This document shows positions 1 through 11,175 of a DNA stretch of 64,000 bases, one piece after another (positions within the stretch are counted from its first letter, which is position 1; each line of letters starts with the position of its first letter). This DNA comes from Caenorhabditis elegans (taxonomy: Eukaryota; Nematoda; Chromadorea; Rhabditida; Rhabditidae), in contig NC_003283.11 of NCBI RefSeq assembly GCF_000002985.6, positions 20,213,501 to 20,277,500 of the forward strand. Direction: 5' to 3'. The notes under the pieces are model-generated. The model did not search any database and was not told the origin of the DNA. It worked only from the letters and a program-made list of their open reading frames with translations. A program made the position numbers and the translations under genes.

Positions 1-507
1 AAAAAGTGACAATCCTCTTTTTTAGAAAACTCACTGTCACTATCGTATATTCAAATCACTACCACGTTTGAATACTGATATTTGGAGCATAAGTAAGCCA
101 TACAATTTAATGAAATTGTTTTTAGATCATTTTTCCAACTTTCAAAAATCATATCAAATTAGGAGAAATTTTCTAATTTTTTTACTGTGTTTTTTGTTCA
201 CTGTGGTGCCAATGGCAATTTTTATTAAAATTTCCTCACTATTTAAACCTTGCTCTTATCTTTTCTTTTCTTTTCTTTTTTTACAAATTTTACACAATTT
301 TACAACTTTACAAAAAAAAATCTCATACAGTACTTTATTTGACATTTAGACATGACAATAAAAAAGTTGTGCCAACTTACAATTATTTGAATAAATATAC
401 AATAGAAAATCTAACAAAAAAGTTTGGATCATTATTTTTTACCCATGGAAAAGTATCACAATTTCAGCGATAATATTTTTGCGGAATTATTTTTCCAGTG
501 CGTTTCC
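1..507. other. 3' flank of the cysteine-rich gene; no gene seen
   Basis: AT-rich sequence downstream of the minus-strand gene that ends at 508. A short open frame at 68-349 (plus) is rich in F, L and I codons, has no recognisable domain and no splice context, so I do not call it. Apart from the candidate polyadenylation signal at 334-339 nothing distinct is visible. Confidence 0.5.
334..339 (-). terminator. Candidate AATAAA polyadenylation signal
   Basis: The minus strand reads AATAAA here, about 170 bases downstream of the stop codon of the gene at 508-1796. The distance is reasonable for a nematode 3' UTR; the assignment is inference. Confidence 0.4.
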
Positions 508-1796
508 CTAATTCCATAACCAATAGAAAATGGGAAATACGATAATTATCACATAGTTCTTCAGACGTGAGGAGTTACAGTAATCCGTGTTACAGCAGCA
601 GACATCTCCCAAGTCACCGGCGTTGAAGCACATTTGCATTGGAGCACGGCGGGAGCTTCGGGATGATGAGCTTTTTGGGACAGGGGCGGCTGGAAATATA
701 TGGTTTTGAATAAAATATTTGTACAAATTTGGAAAAAACTGGAAAATTTGTAAATTAGTTATGCGAAATCAAAATTTGAAAAATTAAAAATAAGTCCCTG
801 ACCTGGAAAATTCCTGGAGTACCGTAAGTTTTTCACAGTTTGTACAAGAAATTAGCTAAGAATCATAAAAACTGACAAAGTTACAAACTTTTAAAATTTT
901 CTCAAAAATTTCAAAAAACATATTCAAATAAAATCTGCCTAACCTTGCGAAGACGGTCCTCCAAGTGAAATTGGAAAGCTTGAGTAGTCCGTCTGGATTG
1001 TTCTAGGAATTCCATGCATTGCATACATTGAGCACAGTGAGATCTGGGAAATTGAGTTACCTGAAATAATTTTTTAGAATTTTTTCTGAGGAAATAAACA
1101 AAATTACCGTCACAACTTCGCTGTACGGGGCCATTTTTTGATGTGATCGAGACGCAATAGGATTGTGATGTACATTGTGTAGCATATTGGGAGTGTCCTA
1201 AACAAAAAAAAGAGTTTTTTTTTGAAATTTCGGAGAAAACATTTTTGTAAATTTTTTTTTTGAAAGTTTCTGTTTTTTCCATTTAATTTTCTAAACTTTG
1301 TCTTTTTTGCCTAAAACTTATTCCAACTTCTAAAAACTTCATATCATGCAAAACAAAAAATATTGGCCGCAGCGGGGGTTGAACCAGGGACCTCCTACTC
1401 CAAAGCAAGGAGCCCCAGTCCTTTTCCCAACTGAGCCACCGCGACACATATTAAAATTCGGTAAATCCGACGTATGATATATGTTTTAAGGTGGAAATTT
1501 GACGAGAAATTCAAAAATTACATTATTTTTGTTTTTACTCGACGTTGAGCCTAGTTATGAGCAATTTTTCAGCTTAAGGTCCAAAATTTCCCGAAAAAAA
1601 TAGACTTTGCACTGAATTTGAAAATTTAGGTTTCAAGTTTTGTAAAGTTTTAGCAGTTTCAAAAAATTGCTTTAAAAATTTTTTAAACCAAAATTTCAAA
1701 GATCGTACCTGACAAGCATTTGAGCACCGCTTCTACTGAAACAGTTGATACTGTGTAGAAAATTGTCGCCAATTTTATAGTATTATTGATTTTCAT
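508..1796 (-). CDS. Secreted cysteine-rich protein, probably GPI-anchored (Ly6/ET-module-like)
   Basis: Four exons on the minus strand: 1709-1796, 1108-1197, 944-1060 and 508-689. Phases close at all junctions and give 158 aa. The first ~23 residues (MKINNTIKLATIFYTVSTVS...) form a signal peptide. The body has about ten cysteines and ends in the run CCCNTDYCN, followed by a 15-residue hydrophobic tail (YVIIIVFPIFYWLW) with no charged end, as expected of a GPI-attachment signal. A CC(C)xxDxCN ending is typical of three-finger Ly6/uPAR domains and of the nematode ET module; I cannot decide between them by eye. An S/R-rich spacer precedes the final cysteine cluster. The start is supported by a splice acceptor directly before the ATG. 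The role is likely extracellular or at the cell surface; the ligand is unknown. Intron 1 contains a tRNA-like repeat. Confidence 0.75.
1365..1446 (-). repeat. tRNA-like repeat, copy 1
   Basis: Read on the minus strand it has an A-box-like GTGGCTCAGTTGGG and a B-box-like GGTTCAACCCC, with ends that can pair as an acceptor stem. A seven-base loop TTGCTTT sits in the anticodon position. It lies in intron 1 of the cysteine-rich gene and is the most tRNA-like copy here, but the D and T arms are imperfect, so I call it tRNA-derived rather than a working tRNA. Confidence 0.6.
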
Positions 1797-1797
1797 T

Positions 1798-1800
1798 CTG
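1798..1800 (-). other. Probable spliced-leader acceptor
   Basis: The minus strand reads a T-run followed by CAG and then A-ATG, leaving a one-base 5' UTR. This is the usual look of an SL1 trans-splice site in Caenorhabditis and fixes the start at 1796. Confidence 0.6.
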
Positions 1801-2379
1801 AAAAAAAATTGATTTTAAAGGGAAATTGAAACGAAAATGAAAAAAAAATTGAATTAAAAGTTTTTTCAATATAAAATTAATTTTTTTTTCAAAAATTTCA
1901 AAATTTTTTTTTGTAAAATTCCAACAAATTTTTTTTAAAAGAACACTAGCAATAAGAGGGATTAGAGAAAAATAGAAGAAAAATAAGAAAAATATGGAAA
2001 TGAGATCTTTCCTGGTAGGAGAAGCTCATGAATATGAGAGGAAAGAGCCCACAAAGATAGGTGAAGCCCAAATTTTTTTCGGGTAAGAATTGTTTTGTTC
2101 ATATTTTGGATATGTTATAAAAAATTGTATAAAATACTGCTTTAATTAAAGAAAAAACTAATATCAGAAAAAAAAATTAATTTTTGAAAAACTAAAAAAA
2201 AATCTTAATTTTTATTTTTTTTGCACAATTGAGTAACTTTTTTGTTTGAGATTCCTAATTTATTTTAAGCTAAGAATGTGTATTTTAGAAATTCTATAAA
2301 ACATTGACTTTATTTTTTTTTTACATTACTAAAAGCAGTACACAAAAAAATATAATATTTTTCAAAAAAATTGTTTTTT

Positions 2380-2930
2380 TCTCAAAACCTCAAATTTTCA
2401 AAACCTTCTAACTTTTGTAGTTTTGAAGATTTTCAGATAATTTTTTTTTGTAAATTAACCGGACAATTTTTGAAATTAAAAAATTAAATATCATAGCTAA
2501 ACCACTACAAACTACAGTAAGCCAGGAGTTTTTGAGGCGAGATCCTACATTTCCGAAAAAAATTCTCAAAACCTCCAATTTTCAAAACTTCCTAACTTTT
2601 TTAGTTTTGAAGATTTTCAGCTAGTTGTTTTTGAAAAATAAGCCAAAATATTTGAATTTGAAAAAAAATAGAATATCATAGCTGAGCCACTACAAACTAC
2701 AGTACCCCAATAGTTTTCTTGGCGGAACCCAAATTTATCAAAAAAAGTTTTTTCTCAGAATATCTAATTTTCAAAACCTTTTAATTTTTGTAGTTTTGGA
2801 GATTTTCAGCCAATTTTTTTTGTAAATTAACCGGACAATTCTTGAATTCGAAAAAATCAAATATCATAGCTAAGCCACTACAAACTACAGTTCCCCAATA
2901 GTTTTCTTGGCGGGACCCAAATCTCTAAAT
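2380..2930. repeat. Tandem repeat, ~185-bp unit, three copies
   Basis: Three diverged direct copies. Each contains a CTCAAAACCT-like start, a segment like TTTTGAAGATTTTCAG, and an ending with ACTACAAACTACAGT followed by a TTTTCTTGGCGGGACCC-like stretch. The same family recurs in intron 3 of the cathepsin gene (15790-17010). Confidence 0.7.
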
Positions 2931-3498
2931 TTTTTTGTGAAAATGCTAACATTTAGAATAAAAAAAATCAATACCAAAGCACTTGTAAAAACATAAATAC
3001 TAATAATAAAATCAATCTGAAAAAAAATTGCGAAAAAGTATGCGAAAATTAGATTCCACAAATTTCCACCTGCCTCTCCCCACAATTTTTCTCAATTTCT
3101 CAGCTTCTCCATGGGTACTAAAATAGGTTTATCTGTGTTTGTGCTCGCGGAGCCAATAAAAAAGGTCGAAAAAACTATGATTCATTGTGACAAGCCGATA
3201 TATTGTTTGACGTATACTTTTTGTGACATAACAGTTGGAATGAGGGGAGAGGGGAGGGTGCGGTTGTAAAAAGGTAGCCGACTGAGCAAATTTTATGATT
3301 GAGTAGCTAATGGTTACTGGGAGTATATAAAAATTAGGATTTGAACGCAAAAAACTTTCAGGAAAAAATTAGAAAACAATTTTTTTGAAAATTTTCAAAA
3401 AAATTTTTGACTGAAATTTTTTTTTTCAATTTTTTTTTTAATTCGCCCAACCCAGACAAAAACTAATAAAAATCACTGATCACGCAAAACAAAAAATT
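2931..3498. other. Non-repetitive island, possible regulatory sequence
   Basis: Between repeats there is a less AT-rich island with a GTGCTCGCGGAGC motif near 3140, a CT/GA-rich stretch near 3240-3260 and a TATATAAA-like sequence near 3325. Short open frames at 2885-3085 and 3129-3350 (minus) have no domain and overlap the repeat edge, so I do not call genes. This could be upstream control sequence for the gene at 508-1796; that is a guess. Confidence 0.25.
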
Positions 3499-3500
3499 TT

Positions 3501-3574
3501 AACCACAGCAGGGGTCGAACCCCTGACCCTCAGAGCCTCAGCTATCACTCTACCCACCTGAGCCACTGCAACCC
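3501..3574 (-). repeat. tRNA-like repeat, copy 2
   Basis: The minus strand shows GTGGCTCAGGTGGGTAGAG (A box) and GGGGTTCGACCCC-type B box. A CACGCAAAACAAAAAAT block shared with copies 1 and 3 lies just outside. Confidence 0.65.
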
Positions 3575-3798
3575 ATTATTTAAGATTTGAAAAATGGACT
3601 TGTTTTACATGGTTTAGAGTTAAAATTTTACGAGAAATTCGAATTTTGATCTAATTTTTCAATAGCTCCTCGTTTAGCAAAGTTATGAGCCTGGAATTTA
3701 ATTTTTTTTGTCTGTAAACTAACAATTTTAGAAAAATAATAGTGTGTCAAATTATATCATCTCATAGAAATCACTCATCACGCGAAACAAAAAATATT

Positions 3799-3880
3799 GT
3801 CCACAGCGGGGCTCGAACCCCGGACCCTCAGAACCATAGATTCTCCCCATCCCTCTACCCACCTGAGCCACTGCGACCTA
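3799..3880 (-). repeat. tRNA-like repeat, copy 3
   Basis: Same design as copy 2, in tandem about 300 bp away, with an enlarged middle region between the A and B boxes and a GGGGTTCGAGCCCC-type B box. Confidence 0.65.
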
Positions 3881-4745
3881 TAATCAAAACGGAGCAAAAA
3901 TGATGCATGTTAGGTGTCCTAAGACTAAAATTTTGTGAAAAACTCAAAAATCACATTATTTTAACTCGTGCTCAACCGTGAGCCACGTTATGGGCAATGG
4001 AAGTTGAAATTGGCACAGTTTTCTTAAAAATTGAATATTTTTAAAAGGAAATCGATATGGGTATCGAGTTACATCAAAAATTTTACGCTGAAACATAATA
4101 TTAACATCAAAATTTACGAAAACTATTTTTTAATTCAAAAAAATTTTGGGAAATTTTTTTTTTCAAAATTTTTACATAAATTCTAGTAGTATCTATATAT
4201 GTTCAATACTAACATCAAAAAGAAATAACAAAAAAAAAACCAAAAAGTAGCTAACTATCCAAAATAAGTGGGCGTGGCCAACAAGAGGGCCCTAAGGAAA
4301 TCCTTTTCGGGGTCACCACAAACATTGCGCAACCGGCAAAAAGGTAATGTTTGCATAAACAATTATAACTGTATGTTGATATACAGTCACACACTTGGAC
4401 CCCCCCCCCCCCCTCTCGGCTCTTTTTGGGTGGTCCCGACTGGGTGGCCAAAGAGGGTGGCTAGCCAGGTGGTCTGAGGTCTGGAAATTGGCACTTTGCG
4501 GGGGGTTCCTAGATTTTTTTTGGAGAAATGCAAACAATATTTCAAAAATAATTGTTTCGCGCAAAATTCTGAGCTGATAACAATTTATTTGAAATTTTAT
4601 CGGGTTTTGAAATTTTATACGGAAAATGGCTCATAACTTGGCTCAACGTGGAGTGAGACTAAAAATAATATAATTTTTGAAATTCTCATAAAATTTTGAG
4701 TTTAAAACACCTAGTTTGCGTCTTTTTTGCACAGTTTTCTGAATA
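3881..4745. other. Intergenic sequence with a 14-base C run and a GTGGCC-rich island
   Basis: The stretch 4260-4510 is GC-richer than its surroundings and holds repeated GGTGGCC/GGTGGTC words plus an uninterrupted run of 14 C near 4400-4413. Overlapping open frames on both strands result from its low stop-codon content; none shows a domain. It may be a fragment of an old mobile element. Confidence 0.35.
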
Positions 4746-4830
4746 GGTCGCGGTGGCTCAGGTGGGTAGAGGTGTGGGAGGCTATGATTTGATGCAAAGG
4801 GGTCTCTGGTTCGAACCCCCGCTGGGATCA
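4746..4830 (+). repeat. tRNA-like repeat, copy 4
   Basis: GGTCGCGGTGGCTCAGGTGG start and GGTTCGAACCCCCGC end on the plus strand. The ~130 bp upstream (CTCATAACTTGGCTCAACGTGG...) also recurs at other copies, so the repeat unit extends 5' of the tRNA-like part. Confidence 0.7.
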
Positions 4831-5052
4831 ATAATTTTTATTTAGCGTGAAGATACACAGAAACTACCTTAAACTTAGCATTATTCAAGAAATTTCGGGG
4901 ATTTTTAGTAATTTTCCGAAAGACAACCTGTTAAAGCTCCTTAACTCTTTCGAAGATGTTCAAAATATTATCTAACTAGAAAATTCGATTTCAGCACAAA
5001 ATTCTGAACTGATTTGACCCCCCACACTGCAAAGTTCAAAAATTTTATAAAA

Positions 5053-5125
5053 GTGTCCCAGTGGCTCAGGTGGGTAGAGAGATGGCGATGGCTCTGAGGG
5101 TCTGGGGTTCGACCCCCACAGTGGG
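5053..5125 (+). repeat. tRNA-like repeat, copy 5
   Basis: A box GTGGCTCAGGTGGGTAGAG and B box GGGGTTCGACCCCC on the plus strand, followed by a T-run. Confidence 0.7.
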
Positions 5126-5796
5126 AAATTTTTTTTCTGGTTTTAATTGATTAGGTTACATCGTTTAAGTTCAATTTGAAGAAATTTTATTTTTAATTTT
5201 GATTATTTTTCTGGCAAAAAATTTTTTTTTCAAAATTTTTTTTTTGAAATCTTTAAAACTTTTTTCGCAAAAAAACCAAAAATAAATCAATTCCCCCGTC
5301 AAGAAATCATGAAAACATCCCGCCTAATGCACCTTCCCCCTTGTGTTGAATGAGGTGATAAAGTAGGTAACAAAATGTGAGAAATGGGCTCTTTTGAGCC
5401 GAGCCGAGCCGACTGAATACAAAAAATGAGACAAAATTGCTGAGTATATGCTCGGACGAAGAAACAAGAAAGTTGGGGGGAAACGAAGCGGAAAGTGGAA
5501 GTTCAGTGAGGTAAAAAGTTTTAATTAATGAGCACATTGCGACGTAATATTAATGGGAAATGTTGGAAATAATGAGAAAATGGGTAATGGGGGATGGTGG
5601 GGAGAAGTTGGAAAAAATAATGAAAAGTTTTGAAAAAAAATTTTTTTTTAAAACTTTTCTAAAAATTTTTATCAAAGAAACAACATAACTTTGCTCAACG
5701 TAGAGCTACAAGAAAACTAGTGCAAAAATCGGTTTTCTTGTCAAATTTTAACCCTAAAACCATTAAAATACGTCAAATTTTCCAAATTTCAAAAAT
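5126..5796. other. Intergenic, no gene seen
   Basis: AT-rich flanks around a less repetitive island at 5290-5620 with a GAGCCGAGCCGAGCCGAC microrepeat. A 76-aa frame at 5307-5537 (minus) has no domain or splice support. The right end (5690-5796) is the conserved body that precedes tRNA-like copy 6. Confidence 0.35.
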
Positions 5797-5870
5797 GGGT
5801 CGCTGTGGCTCAAGTGGGAAGAGGGATGGCTATGGTGCAAAAGGTCACGGGTTCGAACACCGGGTAGTGG
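5797..5870 (+). repeat. tRNA-like repeat, copy 6
   Basis: Begins GGGTCGCTGTGGCTCAAGTG and ends in GGGTTCGAACACCGGG. It is preceded by the shared body with ACCATTAAAATACGTCAAAT. Confidence 0.7.
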
Positions 5871-6068
5871 AAATATTTTTTTCTAGTTGAATGTGCATTG
5901 TTTCTAGAACTTTTTTTCGTAAATTAACGGTAATTTAAGAGAAAAAAAATTTTTAAACACATTTTTTTGAAATTTTGAAAATTTTCTTTTCAAAATTTTT
6001 TTAGAACCCCCATAATTTGGGAAAAATACTCGGAAACCAGTTTATTTTCAACAATAAAAAATATTTTC

Positions 6069-6140
6069 ACTACTGGGGGTTCGAACCCCTGACCCTCAGA
6101 GCCACAGCCATCCCTCTGCCCACCTGAGCCACTGCGACCC
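6069..6140 (-). repeat. tRNA-like repeat, copy 7
   Basis: Minus-strand copy with intact GGTTCGAACCCC B box. Together with copy 6 it makes an inverted pair 200 bp apart. Confidence 0.7.
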
Positions 6141-6938
6141 ATTCTCAAAATTTCGAAAAATTGACGTATCTTATATGTTTTAGAGTTGAAATTTGACGAG
6201 GAATCCGAATTTTGAGCCAATTTTTCAGTAGCTCTGCGTTGAACAAAGTTATAGAGTTGATAGTGAAATGATAGTTATAGAGTTGATAGTGAAACTAAAA
6301 ATATTTTCAAATCAAAAAAATTCAAAAATTTCAAAACTCCGTTTTTCTTCAATTTTTTTTTTCACAAAAACAGATTAAGCCACTTCACTTTTTTTCAGTA
6401 AATCTCAGCCGGAAAACACATCGGAAGTCGATTATTCTTGCCCACCCAACGTATCTTTTGTTGGGTGAACACAACAATAGACTTTGAATTACTTCTTGTT
6501 TTTTGAAAAAATTGAGAATTGAGTATTATTTCTATTTTTGTGGAAGAAAAAATTTTAATCTGTGATTTTTAAACAAAAAAAACTAAATTTTTCAAAAAGT
6601 TAAAAACAATTTTTTTTTGGAATTTTTTAAATTTATGGAAATTTGAACAACTTTTGATATTTATTTTTAAAAAAATATTTTCAGGATTTCTAAAATTTAT
6701 ATATATATATATTTTTAAACTTAATTCCCGATTCTGGATCTATTTGACACCCACTTTTGACGTTTTTTTTGTTGCACAATTATGAATTTTAGGCCAAATT
6801 TCATCCAATTTCATGTTTCATGGCTCATAACTTTGCTCAACGCGGAGCTACAAGAAAAATAGTGCGAAATTTGAATTTATTGTTAAATTTTGACTCTAAA
6901 ACATATAAAATACGTCAAATTTTCGAAATTTCAAAAAT
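6141..6938. other. Intergenic, no gene seen
   Basis: Contains the shared body of copies 7 and 8, a short tandem duplication (TTATAGAGTTGATAGTGAAA, twice, near 6250-6295), a non-repetitive island around 6390-6500 and an AT dinucleotide run near 6700. Confidence 0.4.
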
Positions 6939-7017
6939 GGGTCGCGGTGGCTCACTATCAGGTGGGTAGAGGGATGGCTGTGGCTCTGAGGGTCTGGGGT
7001 TCAAACCCCCAGTAGCG
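6939..7017 (+). repeat. tRNA-like repeat, copy 8, A box interrupted
   Basis: Same unit, but six extra bases (CTATCA) split GGCTCA from GGTGGG, so the internal A box is broken. The B box GGGGTTCAAACCCCC is kept. Confidence 0.7.
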
Positions 7018-7650
7018 TTTATATTTTTTTCTAGTTGTAAGTTACCAATTTATGTAAAAATTTTGACGAATAAAACATTTTCTGAGAAAAAAAATTTTGG
7101 ACCAAAATAAATTTTCAAAAAAAAAATTTTTGAAATTTTTTTTATAAACTTAAGTTTCAAGTTTAAGCTTAAAATAAAGTTTTTTTCCAGAATTTACACC
7201 AAAAGCTCCGAGCTCAGGGACATAAGGGCATTGCACGCAAAAGAATAGGACACAAAAGTTAATTTCATTTGAATGTAAAATTGGAAAATGTAATAGACAT
7301 TGAGAGAGCATATGTGGTGGTAGTAGTGTTTAACGCAATTAAATGTGTCGAGAAATGTGTGCGTGCTGCGAAAAAGTTGGATAAAAATGGGAATAATAGA
7401 GGGGGGGGGGAGGTTATAGAAAAGCGGTTATTATTTATTCATTTCAATGCACTTATTAAGTCAACTTTTAATTGCTTTATTACTATTTTCAATTATTTCT
7501 TACTTCATAAATTTGATATAGAAGCTATGGAAAAAAATTTGAAAAAAAAATTTTTTGAACAATTTTTTCCGAAAAATTTTTTTCTTAAAAAACCTTCCAC
7601 TCATCAAAAATCTTCAGAAAACAGTTTCATTTCGACTAGAAAAAAATATT
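7018..7650. other. Intergenic, no gene seen
   Basis: Holds a run of ten G at 7401-7410 and a non-repetitive island (7190-7530). The 135-aa open frame starting at 7269 runs through poly-F/K low-complexity sequence into tRNA-like copy 9 and is not a credible gene. Confidence 0.4.
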
Positions 7651-7724
7651 TGCGCCACTGGGGGTCGAACCCCTGACCCTCAGAGCCATAGCCGTACCTC
7701 TACCCACCTGAGCCACCGCGACCC
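7651..7724 (-). repeat. tRNA-like repeat, copy 9
   Basis: Minus-strand copy with A box GTGGCTCAGGTGGGTAGAG and B box GGGGTTCGACCCCC. Confidence 0.7.
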
Positions 7725-7939
7725 ATTTTTTCAATTCAGAAAAATCGACGTATTTTATATGTTTTAGAGTTAAAAATTGACGAAAAATTCGAATTTTGCA
7801 ATAGTTTTCTTGTAGGTCTGCGTTGGGAAAAGTTATGACTCTGGAGCTGGAGTAATTCGGCCAGAAACTTTTTTTTTTGAATTAAGATGGGCATATAAAA
7901 ATGACTTTAACTGGCTAATCACGGCATATAAAAACTATT

Positions 7940-8022
7940 GACCCCAGTGGGGATCGAACCCGTGACCTCTTGCACCATAACAACTCTCCTCACTCCTCTA
8001 CCCGCCTGAGCCACCGCGACCC
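7940..8022 (-). repeat. tRNA-like repeat, copy 10
   Basis: Minus-strand copy with a longer central segment (about 83 bp in all) and B box GGGTTCGATCCCC. Confidence 0.65.
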
Positions 8023-9144
8023 ATTTTTAAAATTCCGAAAAATGGACGTAATGGGCGTATGTTAGATGTTTTATACCTAAAATTTAACGAGAATTACGAA
8101 AATTCTATTCATTTTGCTCTAAATCGACGGTGCGAGCCGTAAACCTTGAAATTGTCTAAAATTTGGCTGAAGTTCAAAAATTTTCAAAAAAAAAGTTCAG
8201 AATTATGCGCTAATTTTAAAAAATTACATAAAAGCATACTTAAGATTGAAATAAATCTGAAAAAGTTAGATTTTCCGTTGAAAAAAGGTACAAACAAGTA
8301 AATTGTTAAACCGCTAAAAAATAAATGAAATTTTTTTATTATTATAAAGAGAAACTCCGGAAAGCAAGTGAATATGACATATATCCCAGTGTTGATGAGA
8401 GATATTTCAAAAGTGTGTGTACACGTAGTAGCAATTTTTGCTCAACAATTTGCTCATTCACATTCAATGGGACTCATTAGACAGCTCGCCTGGAGCTGGT
8501 GTCGGGGAGGCGTTTTTAGGGGTTTGAAAGGAGAAAATAGGTTTGAAATGGTGAATTTTATATAAAAATGTAAAAAATAATATTTGTGAAAAAAAAATTT
8601 TTTTTTTGAAAATTTTCATAAAAATTTTTTTCCAAAAAAAAACTTTTAAGATGAAAAAAAAGCTGAAAAATCTGAAATTTTCTCATTAAAAGCTATCAAA
8701 ACTCATCGAAGCTTGAAATAACACCTTGGGCCGAATGTATACTTCTTGCTCGGCGAGCAGCAGAGGCAGTAAATAAACAGAAATTTCAGAGCTTGAAATT
8801 ATTTTTTCTCCCTTCTTTTTTTGCTCATTTGAAATTTGTGCTCTCTGACACATTTTGGAGCAAAAAAGGGAATGTGGGAAAATTTAGAGAGCAAGAGTCG
8901 GAAATTTGGAGTTTGAAAATTTCTTTTTGAAAAAAATAATTTCAACAAAAAAATTATGCTTTTCAATTTTCAATTTTCAATTTTGTTTTTATTTTCATGT
9001 TATTTGTTTGTCGAAAAGTAAATTTTTTTAGAAAACAATTTTTTTTGGAAAAATTTTTTTTCCAAAAATTTTTTTTCTTGAAAAACATTTAAATTCATCA
9101 AATTTTTGGCAAGAACTATGCATATGCAACATACAAAAAATTTT
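8023..9144. other. Intergenic, no gene seen
   Basis: Two less repetitive islands: 8340-8570, and 8700-8900 with TGCTCGGCGAGCA near 8750 followed by GTAAATAAAC. A 65-aa frame at 8368-8565 has no domain. The remainder is A/T homopolymer-rich. Confidence 0.35.
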
Positions 9145-9219
9145 AACCACAGTGGGGGTTCGAACCTGTGCCCTTCTGATCCTAACCCCTACCTCTACCC
9201 ATCTGAGCCACTGACGCCC
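9145..9219 (-). repeat. tRNA-like repeat, copy 11
   Basis: Minus-strand copy, more diverged: GTGGCTCAGATGGGTAGAG and GGTTCGAACCCCC are still recognisable. Confidence 0.6.
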
Positions 9220-10046
9220 ATTTTTAAAATTTGCTTAAAACGTCAAACTTTTTTTGTTCTAGGGTCCAAATTTTGTGTTAAACTTGAAAATTTAACTAAA
9301 ATTTCTGTAAAATCAAGTTTAAGCCGGCAAATCGAGTTTCTAGAAATTTTCGGCCAAAAATAGCTGAAATCTTAAGTAGTTTTTGGGAAATAATGGTTTT
9401 AGGGTTTAGAAGTATTAAAATATGATTTAAAATTGAATTTAGTTATGAAAAATTCAATTTAAAAGTAAAAAAAGTTTTAAAAAATTTCAAAAAAAATTAT
9501 TTTGGAAAAAAAAATTTTTTTTTTTGAAATAAACCTATATAGTTAACCAAGATCTACATATTTATCACATTATCATATCTAATCAATCCTATTAACAAAG
9601 TAAGAACACGTGCCAAAAGTAGGTTATATTATCATAACAAATACCATTATCAGTATCAGTAGTTGGACTAAAAATATCAGAAAAAAGGAAAAAAAAGACA
9701 TATTTGCGCAGGAAATTGGAGAATTCTGGTGGTTTACATGTATAGAATGATGGCAAACAATGAAGAATTTGTCGGGTTCCGGACTGTTAATTTTACCCTA
9801 TGTAAATATGGATTTTATTGAAGGGCGGTGGGAATTTGGAAAATTTGAGGAAATTTTTGATTTAAAATTATGAAATTGTTACAGAAAATACCAAATTTCA
9901 GAACTAAAACCCATAATAGTAGTATTTTTTATTTTTCGAAAAAAAAAATTTTGAATTTTTTTCTGCAAAAAAATTTTTCCGGAAAAAACCTTCAGTTTCT
10001 AAATTTTTTTATGAAAACAATGACATTTCAACAAATAAAAAATATT
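9220..10046. other. Intergenic, no gene seen
   Basis: The stretch 9540-9800 is non-repetitive, with several TATCA/TTATC (GATA-type) words and CACGTG near 9606. It could be a control region but no gene start is tied to it. Confidence 0.25.
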
Positions 10047-10130
10047 GACCACAGCGGAGGTTCGAACCTGCAACCATTTGCCCCAAAAGCTGGACTCCCA
10101 CACCTCTACCCACCTGAGCCACTGGCACCC
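10047..10130 (-). repeat. tRNA-like repeat, copy 12
   Basis: Minus-strand copy with an 84-bp tRNA-like part, B box GGTTCGAACCTCC and A box GTGGCTCAGGTGGGTAGAG. Confidence 0.65.
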
Positions 10131-10371
10131 AATTTTCAAAACTGGTAAAATCGCGTGCTTGTTATGTTTATAGGGCAAAATTTTACGTAGATTTCGAAAA
10201 TGTTACTTAAACTTCTGTAAAATCAAGTTTAAGCCCGTAAACCGACTTTCTAAAACATTTCGGCATAAAAAATATGAAAAACTCGAAATTTGTTTTGAAA
10301 AAGTTGAAGTTTTATTTGAAACTACATTATAAATAACCATCTCAAGCACAAAAAAGCCTAGAAAAAACAAT

Positions 10372-10446
10372 TGGCCCCGCCGGGGGTTCGAACTTGTGAC
10401 ACCTAGAGCCAGAGGCATCCCTCTACCCACCTGAGCCACTTGAGCA
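10372..10446 (-). repeat. tRNA-like repeat, copy 13
   Basis: Minus-strand copy. The acceptor-side bases are altered (CTCAAGTGGCTCAGGTGGG) while B box GTTCGAACCCCC is intact. Confidence 0.6.
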
Positions 10447-10980
10447 TTTTTTTTTTCCAAAAAAATTTCAAAATTAAAATTTTTATATTTGAACTAGTTT
10501 TTAAACGATTTTTCCACAAAAGTTGAATAATTTTCAAGAAAAATTCACTAAAAAATGCTAGTAAAATTGTTGGAGTTGTTTTTTTTTCTTTTTTTTTGTC
10601 TACCAATTAACATATCCCGGAAATTTATTCACAATCAATAAAAGAAATGCAAAAAACACAAAAAAAAGAAGAAAAGAAAAGAGAAAAATGCACTTAGAAT
10701 GAGATAAAGAAGCTGCGGAAAAGTGGATAAAATTCAGGAAATTAGGTCAGTTTAGGGGAATTTTGCAGGGGATTGTTTCATTCCTGATATAACAAAATTG
10801 AGAATTTTCAAATTTTATAATATTGGTGGTTTTTAGAATTTAAAAAATTACAATTAAAAAAAATATTTTTCAAATTAAATTTTTTTTTAGAAAAATTAAT
10901 TTTTACTACTCAGAAATCGAATTAACTTCTGAAAATAAAATTAATTTGTTCTTACAGAATATAAAAATCTTTATTTTAAA
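10447..10980. other. Intergenic AT-rich sequence, no gene seen
   Basis: Poly-A/poly-T rich. The only open frames are lysine/phenylalanine-rich and overlap homopolymer runs. Confidence 0.5.
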
Positions 10981-10984
10981 CCAA

Positions 10985-11175
10985 GTTATATGGGTTTGAA
11001 GTTGGTGGCCTAGAAATTCGAAGTTTTGGATTTCTAGGCCACGGAAAATTATATAGGTAATCTCGGTTTTTTGCAGCAAATTCTCTTTGCAATTAAAAAT
11101 CGTTTTGACCCGCTTATTTTCGGTGACCTAGAAATCCAAAACATGGATTTCCTAGGCCACCAACTTCAACCCTTC
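10985..11175. repeat. Stray copies of the GGCCTAGAAA/TTTCTAGGCC repeat
   Basis: Two inverted GTGGCCTAGAAA...TTTCTAGGCCAC blocks of the kind that fills introns 1 and 2 of the cathepsin gene (17480-20010). They lie just downstream of the orphan cathepsin exon, suggesting that this segment came from a cathepsin-type gene. Confidence 0.6.

Noticed and set aside
3129..3350. 73-codon minus-strand frame
   Set aside because: No domain, no splice or leader context, and it contains promoter-like and polypurine sequence.
1365..10446. Functional tRNA genes at the A/B-box-bearing copies
   Set aside because: Copies have mismatched acceptor, D or anticodon arms, differ in the anticodon region, and share long flanks with one another; they behave as a repeat family.
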